The notes beneath the pieces are model-generated. The model was given only the letters and a program-made list of their open reading frames with translations, did no database searches and was not told where the DNA came from. The position numbers and the translations under genes were made by a program. A DNA stretch of 64,000 nucleotides from Flagellimonas meridianipacifica (GTDB lineage: Bacteria > Bacteroidota > Bacteroidia > Flavobacteriales > Flavobacteriaceae), in the NCBI RefSeq assembly GCF_003001695.1, contig NZ_PVYX01000002.1:124001-188000 (forward strand), read 5' to 3'. Positions 1-9,350 of the stretch are shown piece after piece. Numbering within the stretch: position 1 is the first letter of the stretch; each line of letters opens with the position of its first letter.

Positions 1-1046
1 TTTTCCAAGGTTTTATGCTCGTCTTCCACCTTTAGCGTCTGCACATCTTTCAACACGCCAAACTTGGGTACTTGAATGTACTTTTCCAGATTCTTATTGA
101 AGTTACCACTCACCATGCTGTCCTTCCAACTGCTCACCACGGAATTTTGTTCTATTTTTTTGAAGGCCATATCAATGGCCTCTTTGTAAGTGTGGGGTTG
201 GATGCCCAAAAGGTCTTGAAGGCGCGTGTCCTCGGCAATGACCTCAATTTTCATACTATCCACTAAGTTCAGGGCCAACTTGTAGGAGGTTGATGTTACA
301 AAATAGAGCCAATACGAAGAAAGCTTTGGAGTCATTACAGGAACCGTATATATCCAATTTTTGAAACCCCGGGACTCTGCATACTGATGGAGCATTTCCT
401 TGTAGGTGAGGACATCTGGTCCGGCTATGTCAAAGGAATCGTCATAGGTTTTTTCATTGCCCAAAACGCCCAACATGAATTTGATAACATCCCGAATAGC
501 AATAGGTTGGGTTTTGGTCAAGACCCATTTTGGGGTAACCATAAGGGGCAGTTTTTCACAGAGATCACGAATAATCTCAAAAGAAGAACTTCCGGAGCCT
601 ACGATAATTCCAGCACGTAGAACCGTTAATGAAAAAGGCCCCTCTTGGAGGATGGTTTCCACATTTTTTCTGGACCACAGGTGCTTGGACAGGTTTTTAT
701 CATTCACAATGCCACTGAGATAAATCACTTGTTTGATGTTGGTTTCCTTCACGTACTCATTGAAGTTTCTGGCGGCCTGGGCTTCCAGTTCATCAAAATT
801 CTTGGTGGTCACTGTCATCAAGTGAATCAGAAAATAAGCGACATCAATGTTCTTTGGAAGTTTATTTGGAACTACCTCCTGAAGGAAATCGATTTCAACG
901 ACTTCTATTTTTTTGCGGGTTTCCCTATCAACAGATAATCGTGTCTCATCCCGTACGGCACATACAACTTCGTGACCCATTTCAAGAAGTTTGGGCAACA
1001 ATCGCATACCGATATAGCCGTTAGCACCTGTGAGGAGGATTTTCAT
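1..1046 (-). CDS. SDR-family NAD(P)-binding oxidoreductase (partial, 3' end outside window)
   Basis: The minus strand reads open from an ATG at 1046 through base 1, so the C-terminus is missing. The protein opens with MKILLTGANGYIG, a glycine-rich dinucleotide-binding motif of the extended/atypical SDR fold (NmrA or epimerase-like). It continues with LIHLM, VIYLSGI and VLRAGIIVGSGSSSF, which are typical of SDR proteins annotated as NAD(P)H-binding proteins with a C-terminal DUF2867-like extension. The substrate cannot be read from sequence. Its ATG overlaps the stop of the upstream minus-strand gene (ATGA, 1043-1046), so the two are almost certainly co-transcribed and translationally coupled. 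A cytoplasmic location is expected, as no signal peptide is seen. Confidence 0.85.
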   Translation of the reverse strand, partial: MKILLTGANGYIGMRLLPKLLEMGHEVVCAVRDETRLSVDRETRKKIEVVEIDFLQEVVPNKLPKNIDVAYFLIHLMTVTTKNFDELEAQAARNFNEYVKETNIKQVIYLSGIVNDKNLSKHLWSRKNVETILQEGPFSLTVLRAGIIVGSGSSSFEIIRDLCEKLPLMVTPKWVLTKTQPIAIRDVIKFMLGVLGNEKTYDDSFDIAGPDVLTYKEMLHQYAESRGFKNWIYTVPVMTPKLSSYWLYFVTSTSYKLALNLVDSMKIEVIAEDTRLQDLLGIQPHTYKEAIDMAFKKIEQNSVVSSWKDSMVSGNFNKNLEKYIQVPKFGVLKDVQTLKVEDEHKTLE

Positions 1047-1468
1047 AGGTCTTCGATTGAAGTAGGCGCATTGTCCGCCTTATAATCCAGTAACTTTTTA
1101 AAGTATTTCTGAATGGCCTTGGTGTCCGATTTTACTTTTATGAAATACTGGTCGCGATAAATAGAGTACACTGCAAAATCACCTTTGTAAATGGTCAATT
1201 TGTAATAGGGAATGACCAAACCATAGGTTTCCAGCAAAGAACGGAATCGGACTATGATGCCTTTTGGTCGCATTTCAATATTGCATGTGTTCAAGTTATT
1301 GTCCAAAATCAGTAGATTTTGGATTTCCAGGCTGGTTTCGGTAATGTTCAGTTTCGGGGAGCCAATCCCGCCTAAAGCAAAACGTTCTTTGAGGGTAAAG
1401 GGCTTACCTACTTCAGCATCAATTTTTTGCGTGATTTTTTTGTCGTTGTAAGAGACGTTTAGAAGCAT
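1043..1468 (-). CDS. conserved hypothetical protein, 141 aa
   Basis: A 141-residue soluble protein with no signal peptide, membrane segment or recognisable catalytic motif. It is rich in alternating hydrophobic/polar stretches (for example IIVRFRSLL and LTIYKGDFAVYSIYRDQYFIKV), which suggests a small beta-rich fold, and ends in a lysine-rich helix (KAIQKYFKKLLDYKA). Its stop overlaps the start of the downstream SDR gene by four bases, so they form a two-gene operon. It diverges from argS. I do not recognise the family; the start is the first ATG after the argS-facing intergenic region. Confidence 0.7.
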   Translation of the reverse strand: MLLNVSYNDKKITQKIDAEVGKPFTLKERFALGGIGSPKLNITETSLEIQNLLILDNNLNTCNIEMRPKGIIVRFRSLLETYGLVIPYYKLTIYKGDFAVYSIYRDQYFIKVKSDTKAIQKYFKKLLDYKADNAPTSIEDL

Positions 1469-1520
1469 GTTTAAAATTAACCAAAATCGACCGGTTTACT
1501 ATGGGTAAAGCCCATTATTC

Positions 1521-1553
1521 TTGGTGGAAACGGACAAAAAATATGTAGTTTTG
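1521..1553 (+). promoter_or_regulatory. putative argS promoter (Bacteroidota -33/-7 type)
   Basis: TAGTTTTG at 1546-1553 fits the Bacteroidota -7 consensus TAnnTTTG. A TTG at 1521-1523 lies 22 bp upstream, in the usual range for the -33 element. The argS ATG follows 19 bp after the -7 box. Confidence 0.55.
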
Positions 1554-1572
1554 CTGCCTCAAAACGAGTTTT

Positions 1573-3351
1573 ATGGATTTACAGCCCTTGTTGGTAGAAA
1601 AGGTGAAGCAAGCCGTAGCAAAGTTATATGGTGTTGAAGTTCCATCTGTGGAATTTCAACCCACAAGAAAAGACTTTGAAGGAGATATTACCGTGGTCAT
1701 TTTTCCTATGCTTCGCTATGTAAAGGACAATCCAGTTGAGATAGGGACGAAGATTGGCGAGTATTTACAGGAACATGTAGCGGAAATCAGCAAATACAAC
1801 GTGGTCAAGGGCTTTTTGAATCTTGTGGTTTCAGATGTGTATTATTTGAATTTCTTCAATACTATAAAAGATAAAGCCGCCTATGGCTTTGCCATGCCCA
1901 ATAGCAAGGATGCCATTATGGTGGAATATTCTTCGCCCAATACAAACAAGCCACTTCATTTGGGACATATCCGAAACAACTTGTTGGGGTATTCGGTTGC
2001 AGAAATATTGAAAGCCTCTGGACATAAGGTGTACAAAACCCAAATTGTGAATGACAGAGGTATTCATATCTGTAAAAGTATGTTGGCATGGCAACGTTTT
2101 GGTAATGGGGAAACCCCTGAAAGCTCTGGGTTAAAGAGCGATCATTTGGTCGGGAAATACTATGTGGCGTTCGATAAAGCATATAAAGCCGAGATAGAAG
2201 AGTTGGTTGCTGAAGGAAAGGATAAAAAAGAAGCGGAAAAAACCGCCCCTATTCTATTGGAGGCTCAGACCATGCTTCGAAAATGGGAAGCTGGGGAAGA
2301 AGAAGTGGTTAAACTTTGGAAGCTGATGAATGGTTGGGTATATGAAGGTTTCGATACCACATATAACAACCTCGGAGTGGATTTTGACAAGTTGTACTAC
2401 GAAAGTGATACCTATCTGTTAGGAAAGGATGTTGTGGATGAGGGTCTGCAAAAAGGGGTTTTCTTTAGAAAAGACGATGGGAGCGTATGGATAGATTTAA
2501 GTGATGAGGGATTGGATGAAAAGATTGTACTTCGTGCAGATGGTACGGCGGTATATATGACCCAAGATATTGGCACTGCAATTCAAAGGGTAACGGATTT
2601 TCCAGATGTAAACGGGATGGTATATACCGTAGGGAATGAGCAGGATTATCACTTTAAGGTCCTGTTTTTGATTCTGAAGAAACTTGGTTATTCCTGGGCA
2701 GAACAATTATACCATCTAAGCTACGGTATGGTGGATTTGCCAAGTGGTAAAATGAAGAGTAGGGAGGGTACGGTGGTAGATGCCGATGACCTGATTCAGA
2801 ATATGGAAGAGACTGCTGGCGAAATTTCCAAAGAACTGGGAAAACTGGATGGCTATTCCGACGAAGAGAAGCAAAAACTATATAGAACTATTGGGCTAGG
2901 TGCGCTCAAGTATTATATCCTAAAGGTAGACCCTAAAAAAAGGATTCTTTTCAATCCAGAGGAGTCAGTGGATTTTCAAGGAAACACTGGGCCTTTTATT
3001 CAATACACCTATGCCAGAATCCAATCGATTCTTCGTAAGGCAGATTTTGATGTCTCGACTGCGCTCGACATGACTTTTGAATTACATGAAAAAGAGAAAG
3101 AATTGTTGAAGCAAATTCAACTTTTCCCTGAAACCCTTCAATTGGCGGCTGAAAACTATAGTCCGGCTTTAATCGCCAATTATGTGTATGATTTAGTCAA
3201 AGAGTTTAACTCCTTCTATCAACAAGTCACCATTTTGGGTGAATCGGATTCAGTGAAGAAACAATTCCGAGTACAACTTTCAAAGAAAGTGGGCGAGATT
3301 ATCCAATCTGCATTTAAACTATTGGGGATAAACGTTCCCGAAAGGATGTAA
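1573..3351 (+). CDS. argS: arginyl-tRNA synthetase
   Basis: Charges tRNA-Arg with arginine in the cytoplasm. At 592 aa it has the normal class I ArgRS length. An N-terminal additional domain (about residues 1-100) is followed by the catalytic core with the HIGH-type motif HLGH at 129-132 (in NKPLHLGHIRN) and a KMSKS-like loop KMKSREGTV near residue 393. The C-terminal anticodon-binding DALR domain is present (GPFIQYTYARIQSIL onward). The gene is monocistronic: a Bacteroidota promoter lies upstream and a strong hairpin terminator directly after the stop. Nothing is unusual. Confidence 0.98.
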   Translation: MDLQPLLVEKVKQAVAKLYGVEVPSVEFQPTRKDFEGDITVVIFPMLRYVKDNPVEIGTKIGEYLQEHVAEISKYNVVKGFLNLVVSDVYYLNFFNTIKDKAAYGFAMPNSKDAIMVEYSSPNTNKPLHLGHIRNNLLGYSVAEILKASGHKVYKTQIVNDRGIHICKSMLAWQRFGNGETPESSGLKSDHLVGKYYVAFDKAYKAEIEELVAEGKDKKEAEKTAPILLEAQTMLRKWEAGEEEVVKLWKLMNGWVYEGFDTTYNNLGVDFDKLYYESDTYLLGKDVVDEGLQKGVFFRKDDGSVWIDLSDEGLDEKIVLRADGTAVYMTQDIGTAIQRVTDFPDVNGMVYTVGNEQDYHFKVLFLILKKLGYSWAEQLYHLSYGMVDLPSGKMKSREGTVVDADDLIQNMEETAGEISKELGKLDGYSDEEKQKLYRTIGLGALKYYILKVDPKKRILFNPEESVDFQGNTGPFIQYTYARIQSILRKADFDVSTALDMTFELHEKEKELLKQIQLFPETLQLAAENYSPALIANYVYDLVKEFNSFYQQVTILGESDSVKKQFRVQLSKKVGEIIQSAFKLLGINVPERM

Positions 3352-3352
3352 A

Positions 3353-3383
3353 AAAAAGCCATGTGGTATCCACATGGCTTTTT
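3353..3383. terminator. bidirectional rho-independent terminator between argS and proteorhodopsin
   Basis: AAAAAGCCATGTGG, a three-base loop, then CCACATGGCTTTTT: a perfect stem with A-run and T-run flanks. It can end both argS (+) and the convergent proteorhodopsin gene (-). Confidence 0.9.
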
Positions 3384-3415
3384 CCATAACCAACTAAATT
3401 AACTATGGATTTGTT

Positions 3416-4156
3416 TTATGCTGCTGCTGCCTCTTCCGACTTTGTTGCTGTAACGGCAAGATTATAAACAACCAGACCAAATCCAATTTTGTTAATGGCG
3501 TCTCCAATGTTGTAGACAACATCAAGAGCTAATCCGCCAAAAATACCTTCATACCAACCTGGGGTACCGGCCATATATCCGATTGGATAAATTGCCCATC
3601 CCACTAGCACAAACCAACATAATGTTTTGTGTGCTTGCAATACGGCTCCTCCTGCTTCTTGAGCGAGTTTCTTCGCCTTTCCTAACCAGATATCATATAC
3701 AATAACGAAGTATGCGATACCGGAGATAAGACCCCAAATTTGTGCTTGGTCTCTGTAAACTGCTTCTCCGAAATAACCAGTTACTAACATAATCACAGAA
3801 AGGAAAATAAGTCTCCACATCAATGACTTTTTAGCACCTGCTACCTTGAGAATAAGATAGAACTCAACGCACATTAACGGTACCGTAAGTACCCAGTCCA
3901 CATAACGGAAAAAAGTGGGCGATTCGCCATTGGCAGCCCAGTAATCACGCATGTACCAGTAGTGTACCGCGGCGATAAATGTGATTATACCGGATACTAA
4001 AATTGAAGCCCTCCATTTACGGTCAAAGCCATTCATGGATAAAAAGAAAAAGGCCGAAGCGGCCATCATGGCCATACATCCAACAAAGAACGTAAAGCCT
4101 ACATAATCATCGGTAGCGATTTTAGCCACCATAGGTAAATTGAATAAATTTTCCAT
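3416..4156 (-). CDS. proteorhodopsin (light-driven proton pump)
   Basis: A 246-aa seven-helix retinal protein of the inner membrane that exports protons when illuminated. Helix C reads RYVDWVLTVPLMCVEFY, giving the D-T-E triad of outward proton pumps (D87 acceptor, T91, E98 donor; equivalents of D97/T101/E108 of the SAR86 protein). H65 matches the acceptor-associated histidine. The retinal Schiff-base lysine is K223 in helix G (GDAINKIGF). Residue 95, the equivalent of tuning position 105, is methionine, as usual in green-absorbing Bacteroidota rhodopsins. The gene is divergent from blh across 86 bp and ends in a shared terminator with argS. An alanine-rich tail (EEAAAA) follows helix G. Confidence 0.97.
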   Translation of the reverse strand: MENLFNLPMVAKIATDDYVGFTFFVGCMAMMAASAFFFLSMNGFDRKWRASILVSGIITFIAAVHYWYMRDYWAANGESPTFFRYVDWVLTVPLMCVEFYLILKVAGAKKSLMWRLIFLSVIMLVTGYFGEAVYRDQAQIWGLISGIAYFVIVYDIWLGKAKKLAQEAGGAVLQAHKTLCWFVLVGWAIYPIGYMAGTPGWYEGIFGGLALDVVYNIGDAINKIGFGLVVYNLAVTATKSEEAAAA

Positions 4157-4242
4157 ATATATATTAAGTTATTAGTTTTTGTTCAAGCAAATCTAATAAA
4201 AATTAAACATAATTTCATAATTTTGTCTATATTTTTTTACGA
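4157..4242. promoter_or_regulatory. divergent promoter region, proteorhodopsin/blh
   Basis: An AT-rich 86-bp spacer. TAATTTTG (4218-4225, plus) fits the -7 consensus for blh, 17 bp before its ATG. TAGATTTG (complement of 4188-4195) fits the -7 consensus for proteorhodopsin, about 31 bp before its ATG. No clear TTG -33 element accompanies either box at standard spacing. Confidence 0.5.
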
Positions 4243-5148
4243 ATGATTCAACAAAAGACATTGAATTTTGCGAAACTGAAGGGTAGCATGATAGTGGTTA
4301 CCGTTTTCGCGCTTTGGTTTTCTGTGTTTTTTGATGATTATGTGGAAACGGTACTTTCATATGTATTGATTATGAGTTTCGGTGTTTTGCATGGTGCCAA
4401 TGACATCCGATTGATTCAAAGTGTTACTTCAAATAACTCAAAATCAGCATTTATAAGGGTTGTACTAGCTTATGTTCTTGTAGTTGCTGGAATTTTGACC
4501 CTGTTCTTTGTCTTACCTGTTTTGGCCCTTGGTTTGTTTGTTCTTATTAGTGGGTATCATTTTGGAGAACAGCATTGGTCCAAAAGTCTTTTGGTTCATT
4601 CTTCTTGGAATGTACTTTTTTATACGTTTTATGGATTGTTCATTTTGTTTATGATTTTTTACCTAAAGAGTGAACAAGTAATACCTATATTAGAAGGTAT
4701 TTTAAAGATTTCTGTAGTGACTGAGGTCTTGGGCTATACCCTCCTTTTTAGCGGGTTTAGCCTGTTGGTTTTTGGAATTTTCTACTACAACAAGGGCTTG
4801 GTTAAGAGTAATCTTTGGGAAGAGCTTTTTGTTTTGTTGGTCTTCTTTGTCATCTTTAAAACCGCTTCGTTGTTATGGGGGTTCTGTATTTATTTTATTG
4901 TTTGGCACAGTATACCTTCTTTGAAGGACCAAATGGATTATCTGTATGGAGAGTCAAGTTGGAGAACCTTTGGCAAATACATCAAGGATTCTATCCTATA
5001 TTGGGCCGTGTCCATAATAGGATTATTGATGCTTCTCTGGTTTCTTAAGGATAGTTCGGAAAACATGGTCGCAATTTTAATCTATTTTTTAGCGGCCATA
5101 ACCTTTCCTCACGTATTTGTAATGTCCAAATTGGAGAAAAGACCCTAA
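4243..5148 (+). CDS. blh: beta-carotene 15,15'-dioxygenase, Brp/Blh family
   Basis: A membrane-embedded non-heme iron enzyme that cleaves beta-carotene into two retinals, the chromophore of the adjacent proteorhodopsin. It is 301 aa with about eight hydrophobic segments. Conserved histidine sites are visible: FGVLHGANDIRL near residue 48, SGYHFGEQHW near 106, YFIVWHSIPSLKDQ near 225 and FPHVFVM near the C-terminus. Pairing of Blh with a rhodopsin is well established in marine bacteria. Carotenoid (crt) genes are not in the window. The 3' end overlaps the convergent TonB receptor gene by four bases. Confidence 0.93.
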   Translation: MIQQKTLNFAKLKGSMIVVTVFALWFSVFFDDYVETVLSYVLIMSFGVLHGANDIRLIQSVTSNNSKSAFIRVVLAYVLVVAGILTLFFVLPVLALGLFVLISGYHFGEQHWSKSLLVHSSWNVLFYTFYGLFILFMIFYLKSEQVIPILEGILKISVVTEVLGYTLLFSGFSLLVFGIFYYNKGLVKSNLWEELFVLLVFFVIFKTASLLWGFCIYFIVWHSIPSLKDQMDYLYGESSWRTFGKYIKDSILYWAVSIIGLLMLLWFLKDSSENMVAILIYFLAAITFPHVFVMSKLEKRP

Positions 5149-7712
5149 AAACTCACTCTAAAGCTGAGGTTTGGAGTAATGCCCAATGAGATGTTCTCTA
5201 CCGTTTCAATTTGATTGTCATCTGCCACTCTATAGTAGGTATTCAAGATATTCTTACGGTCGGTCAGGTTTAAGACAGAGATTCCCGCATTGGCCTTGAC
5301 ACGTCGGCTAATATCAAACTTATAAATCGCAGAAGCATCTACTCGAAGATACTCTGGTAATCTACTTGAATTTGGTTCTTGAAAATTAATTTGTGCCGGA
5401 AAGACCGAAGTATTCAGTGCTTCATCACCCTCTTGTGGTTCAGTAAAGGGTCTACCGGTTCTATAATTGATTCCTAAACCCAATTTGAGTTTTTCGTAGG
5501 TATACGTGCTTGCAAAGGTGAGCGTATGGCGAATGTCCAGATTATTGGGAAAGCTATTGGGGTCGATTGTGGTAAAAGTGTAATCGTTTTTATTGAACGT
5601 ATAGCTGAACCAAGTGCTGTAGTTTCCACCACGCTTGTTGATAAGTAGCTCCACTCCTTGAACATCATAAAGACCGATTTCACCATTGAATTGGTTTTGG
5701 TTTTGAAATCCTTGGGTGCTGGTACTAATACCGTCCACTCGCTTGTAAAACCCTTCTATGCCAACGTAAAGGTCGTTCTTTTCATAATTAAGCCCTACTG
5801 ATGCCTGTTTGCTCTGAGTTACTGGAAGCGCATTGTCATCTGATAGCACCCACCGCCTTTTTTCAATACCCAGAAAGTTTTGTTCCAAATCCACAACTTG
5901 ATTGGTGGTCTGACTTTTGAACTCACCCAATACTTGTGCCCTTAAATAGTTGGCCACTCTAAAATTGATATTTAGTCTTGGTTCTATCAGAAACCTATTG
6001 AAAGTGCCTAAGTTTTCAATATAATTGACACGAGCACCAATCCTCCCAATAAAGTGTTTGTTTTCTGTGGAATAGAACAAATCAGTGTGGGGAGCATGAA
6101 TACGGATTACGCCTTTAACATTGCTCGAAAACTGAGGCTGATTGATGATAGTTCTATTTCTGATTCCCGTCTCAATGAATTGATATCCGTTGTTCCAACT
6201 CAAGCGTTCTGCGATTGTATAAGACGAACCCAGTTTTAATGCTGTTTCTTCTACCTGATTGTTTTGAAACAACAACTGAATTTGATTGGCAAAAAGATTC
6301 TGAGCATCCAGGTTATAATTGGTATAGTAAAAGTTGAGATTGCTTGAAAACTTATCTGTCCATTGACTCGCTAGTTGAGCTCCCGCTGAAAAATTGGTCT
6401 GGTCTAAAAGACTGTTGGTAGTTTCATCATTGTCCAGATTGGTTTCCTCAAAATTCAAATCATTATTGATGTTGATAAAATTCAAGCGCAGTTTATGACT
6501 TTCATTGATGTCATAGAGTAGCTTGGCCGTAAAATCGTAGAAGAAAAAATTTTCTTCCCTGCTAAATGCTTGGGCCCGTCTCATATTGTTTTCATCAATT
6601 ACCTCACTGTCTTGAAAAGCTCTATCAAAAAAGCGATCATAGGTAGGAGTGTTCAAAAAGTCTGTAGTGGAACGCCGTGCGGAAAACTGAAACGCCAGAT
6701 TCTGCTTCAATGGGATTTGACCATAAAGGTCGCCACTTATAAAATTAAAACCAGCTCCACCAAAAAAAGTGTCCGATATTTCATTGTTGGTCTCCATCTG
6801 GATAACACTGCTCACACCATCACCATAATTCGCAGGAGTTCCATTTTTTATAATAGTGACTTTATCCGTTAAGTAAGGATTAAACGCAGAAATCAGTCCA
6901 AAGAAGTGTCCGGATTGATACATTTTAATGCCATTCCAAAGAATTAGATTTTGGTCATTGGTACCACCGCGAACGTTAATGTCAGAAACGGTTTCATCTA
7001 TACTTTTAATACCTGGCAAAGCCTGCACGGTCTGAAGCACGTCTGGTTCAATAAGGCCTGGTAAGATACCGAAGTCTGCTGTGTTGAGGGTAATACTTGC
7101 ATCTTCTTCCTTGATTATGCCCGTGGTCAGAAATTTGTAAACCGTAACCTCCTTAAGCTGTTGGTAATTCTGGGCCATCAATGTTTTTGGACAATCTTTT
7201 CCTGAAATCAATTTTTCAACCGAAACATATTGGGTGATATAGCCCAAAAATCGAATTTTTAATGAAGCCTTTCTCGGAACATCCCTAAGTTGAAAATTAC
7301 CTTCCATATCGGTGGTGAGGGCAATTTCTGAATCCAAAACTTCGACTGTCGCCCCCATGACGGTATTTTCAGCAAAATTGTCCAGCACTCTTCCACAGAC
7401 ATCAACCAAACTTTCCTTGACTATTGAATAATATCGGTCACTTAGTTTTTCAAGCTTTATTTGAAATTCGGCTTCCAAGTACGAAATAACATCTTCCAAA
7501 GCGACAAGGTTGCTAGGAATGGTTGTATTGAAGTCCTCAATGTCTTGGTTTATGTATGAAAACTTTATGTTGAATTGCTCTTCAAGGTCCTTTAATATGT
7601 TAACCACAGGGCGTGAAGAGTTGGGTGAAGTCTGTGCCACTAAAGAAAACGGCAAAAACAACACAAGTGCAAAGCAGAACCTTCTAAAACTACTGATTTG
7701 TGTTCTCAGCAT
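5145..7712 (-). CDS. TonB-dependent outer-membrane receptor with N-terminal STN signalling domain
   Basis: An 855-aa outer-membrane active transporter. Residues 1-26 form a signal peptide (FCFALVLFLPFSLVAQ). Residues ~30-100 are an STN (secretin/TonB short N-terminus) domain of the kind that talks to FecR anti-sigma factors. Residues ~105-190 form a carboxypeptidase-like beta-sandwich (VCGRVLD...GATVEV...LRDVP). The plug (~215-300, with DINVRGGTNDQNLILWNGI) and a 22-strand-type barrel ending in aromatic FRVSF complete it. The substrate is unknown. The start overlaps the FecR gene by 23 bp, indicating an ECF sigma-FecR-receptor operon like fecIRA. Confidence 0.93.
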   Translation of the reverse strand: MLRTQISSFRRFCFALVLFLPFSLVAQTSPNSSRPVVNILKDLEEQFNIKFSYINQDIEDFNTTIPSNLVALEDVISYLEAEFQIKLEKLSDRYYSIVKESLVDVCGRVLDNFAENTVMGATVEVLDSEIALTTDMEGNFQLRDVPRKASLKIRFLGYITQYVSVEKLISGKDCPKTLMAQNYQQLKEVTVYKFLTTGIIKEEDASITLNTADFGILPGLIEPDVLQTVQALPGIKSIDETVSDINVRGGTNDQNLILWNGIKMYQSGHFFGLISAFNPYLTDKVTIIKNGTPANYGDGVSSVIQMETNNEISDTFFGGAGFNFISGDLYGQIPLKQNLAFQFSARRSTTDFLNTPTYDRFFDRAFQDSEVIDENNMRRAQAFSREENFFFYDFTAKLLYDINESHKLRLNFININNDLNFEETNLDNDETTNSLLDQTNFSAGAQLASQWTDKFSSNLNFYYTNYNLDAQNLFANQIQLLFQNNQVEETALKLGSSYTIAERLSWNNGYQFIETGIRNRTIINQPQFSSNVKGVIRIHAPHTDLFYSTENKHFIGRIGARVNYIENLGTFNRFLIEPRLNINFRVANYLRAQVLGEFKSQTTNQVVDLEQNFLGIEKRRWVLSDDNALPVTQSKQASVGLNYEKNDLYVGIEGFYKRVDGISTSTQGFQNQNQFNGEIGLYDVQGVELLINKRGGNYSTWFSYTFNKNDYTFTTIDPNSFPNNLDIRHTLTFASTYTYEKLKLGLGINYRTGRPFTEPQEGDEALNTSVFPAQINFQEPNSSRLPEYLRVDASAIYKFDISRRVKANAGISVLNLTDRKNILNTYYRVADDNQIETVENISLGITPNLSFRVSF

Positions 7713-8604
7713 AGAAAAGTACGTTATTACCCTCAGTTTTGAATTTGATTCTAGATGGGGTAGCTATACTTTTTAACGCCATTTTTAAGTCTGTGTTGCT
7801 AAACGTACCTGTAAAAAGTAGATTAGTGTCTACATTTTCGGTATTTACTGAGATATCGAATTGTCTTTCAAGCTCATTGAAGACATATTTTAAGGGAATG
7901 CCGTCAAAAGAACTCTCGTTTCTGGTCCAAGAAGGTTGTAAAGCATCGGATTTCTCCACATCCATAACCTTACCATCTATCACCAAAAATGAGGTTCCAG
8001 CGGGTAATTTTTTTGTGATGTCCTCAAATGTCACCTGTACAAGGCCTTCGTAACAATTCACTTCAAAGAAACCATCCCTATTTTCCACATTGAATTGCGT
8101 TCCCAATACGGAGACGCTTCCTTGGGAGGTTTTGACCGTAAACTTCTTTCCTTTCGCTACTTTGAAGAAAGCTTCACCTTTTAAATTGATTTTTCTACGG
8201 GTATCCCAGTTTTTTTCATTGAAAGTGACTTTAGAATCAGCATTCAATATAACTTCAGAATTATCTGGGAGTACAACCTCGGTATTTTCCGCAAGCTGAC
8301 TTGAGTATGAGGTGTTGGAAAGATTAAGGTACAAATAAGAACCTGTAATTAAGATGGCAATGGCAGCCGCAATACGCAAGAATCTTTTATAAGGTTTCAG
8401 TGCTATAACCTTAGGTGTATTCTCCGAACGTTCTGTCTGTAAACGATTTAATGCTTCTTCCATGTCAAAATCGGGAGCTCTTAAAGAAGCGGAAACCTCT
8501 TTAAGTCTTTTGTATGAAGCATACTCCTCGGAGGCTTTGAACTTAATAAGTTCTTCTTCCGAAAGTTCATCATTAAGCCATTTTGCCAAATAATTATCCT
8601 GCAT
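7690..8604 (-). CDS. FecR-family anti-sigma regulator
   Basis: A 304-aa inner-membrane regulator. The cytoplasmic N-terminus (MQDNYLAKWLNDELSEEE) resembles anti-sigma segments of Bacteroidota FecR proteins. One membrane helix lies near residues 70-90 (LRIAAAIAILITGSYLYL). The periplasmic FecR domain (~100-200, with LPDNSEVILNADS and GEAFFKVAKG) is followed by a C-terminal DUF4974-like domain (~230-300, FDGIPLKYVFNELERQFDI). It should sense the STN domain of the downstream receptor and control the upstream sigma factor. It overlaps the receptor gene and lies 135 bp from the sigma gene. Confidence 0.93.
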   Translation of the reverse strand: MQDNYLAKWLNDELSEEELIKFKASEEYASYKRLKEVSASLRAPDFDMEEALNRLQTERSENTPKVIALKPYKRFLRIAAAIAILITGSYLYLNLSNTSYSSQLAENTEVVLPDNSEVILNADSKVTFNEKNWDTRRKINLKGEAFFKVAKGKKFTVKTSQGSVSVLGTQFNVENRDGFFEVNCYEGLVQVTFEDITKKLPAGTSFLVIDGKVMDVEKSDALQPSWTRNESSFDGIPLKYVFNELERQFDISVNTENVDTNLLFTGTFSNTDLKMALKSIATPSRIKFKTEGNNVLFYAENTNQ

Positions 8605-8739
8605 GATTTCTAGGCTTTACCTTAATATAACAACTCAGTTTTAAAATACCCTACCTCAATCAATTAACAATATTCAATATGTGATTAAAAACGGTTTTTC
8701 TGAAATACCATTTGTCGGGTAATTGAAATTGTAAATTGT

Positions 8740-9237
8740 TCAAATTCCATCAATCTCTTCTCTAAGCGATTTTAACGCCAGGTGCATTCTTTTTTCAATA
8801 GCTTTAACACTAACCCCTTCCATTTCAGCTATCTCGGCATATTTTTTTCCATCGATTCGATTTAACAAAAAAGTGGTTCTCTGATTTTCTGGCAAACGGT
8901 TAAGTGCATTGTCCAATTTTTGCTTATACTCTTTTTCTTCAAGCAAAAATTCTGGGGATTCATTGGATTGTTCTTTATTCGGTTCAGCATATTTTAATCG
9001 CACTTTCTCCGCTTTGATAACATTTAAGTACATATTGTTGGCCACGGTATACAAATACGATTTCGCTTTCTCGGGAGAAACCTTACTGCAGTTCTCCCAA
9101 AGTTTTACAAAAGCCTCCTGTACGGCATCATGTGCCTTCTCTTCGTTACCGAACTTATAATATATGAAGTTAAACAGCGTTTTTGAGTTAGCTCTGAAAA
9201 TCGAGCTATATACCTGGTCTTCACAAACATTGCTCAT
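8740..9237 (-). CDS. ECF RNA polymerase sigma factor (FecI-like)
   Basis: 165 aa. Region 2 (FNFIYYKFGNEEKAHDAVQEAFVKLWEN, ~20-50) and region 4 (LPENQRTTFLLNRIDGKKYAEIAEMEG..., ~110-160) with its helix-turn-helix are both clear. It belongs to the Bacteroidota sigma-70 family-1-type ECF factors that pair with FecR and TonB receptors. It is likely released by the adjacent FecR when the receptor meets its ligand and then transcribes the receptor operon. It is divergent from the acidic lipoprotein gene at 9351, which may be a second target. Confidence 0.94.
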   Translation of the reverse strand: MSNVCEDQVYSSIFRANSKTLFNFIYYKFGNEEKAHDAVQEAFVKLWENCSKVSPEKAKSYLYTVANNMYLNVIKAEKVRLKYAEPNKEQSNESPEFLLEEKEYKQKLDNALNRLPENQRTTFLLNRIDGKKYAEIAEMEGVSVKAIEKRMHLALKSLREEIDGI

Positions 9238-9350
9238 TTATAGCGGTGTGTTGGTATTCAAATATATTTTAAAAAAATGGAAGGCCAAGTAGGGTTTTTT
9301 TTTAGATGATTGTTCTAGAAGTGTACCAGGAAACAAAAATCCAAATCGTT

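Noticed and set aside
9306..9350. Upstream ATG start for the large acidic lipoprotein
   Set aside because: Starting there would put 15 extra residues before the lipoprotein signal peptide, which would then not be N-terminal.
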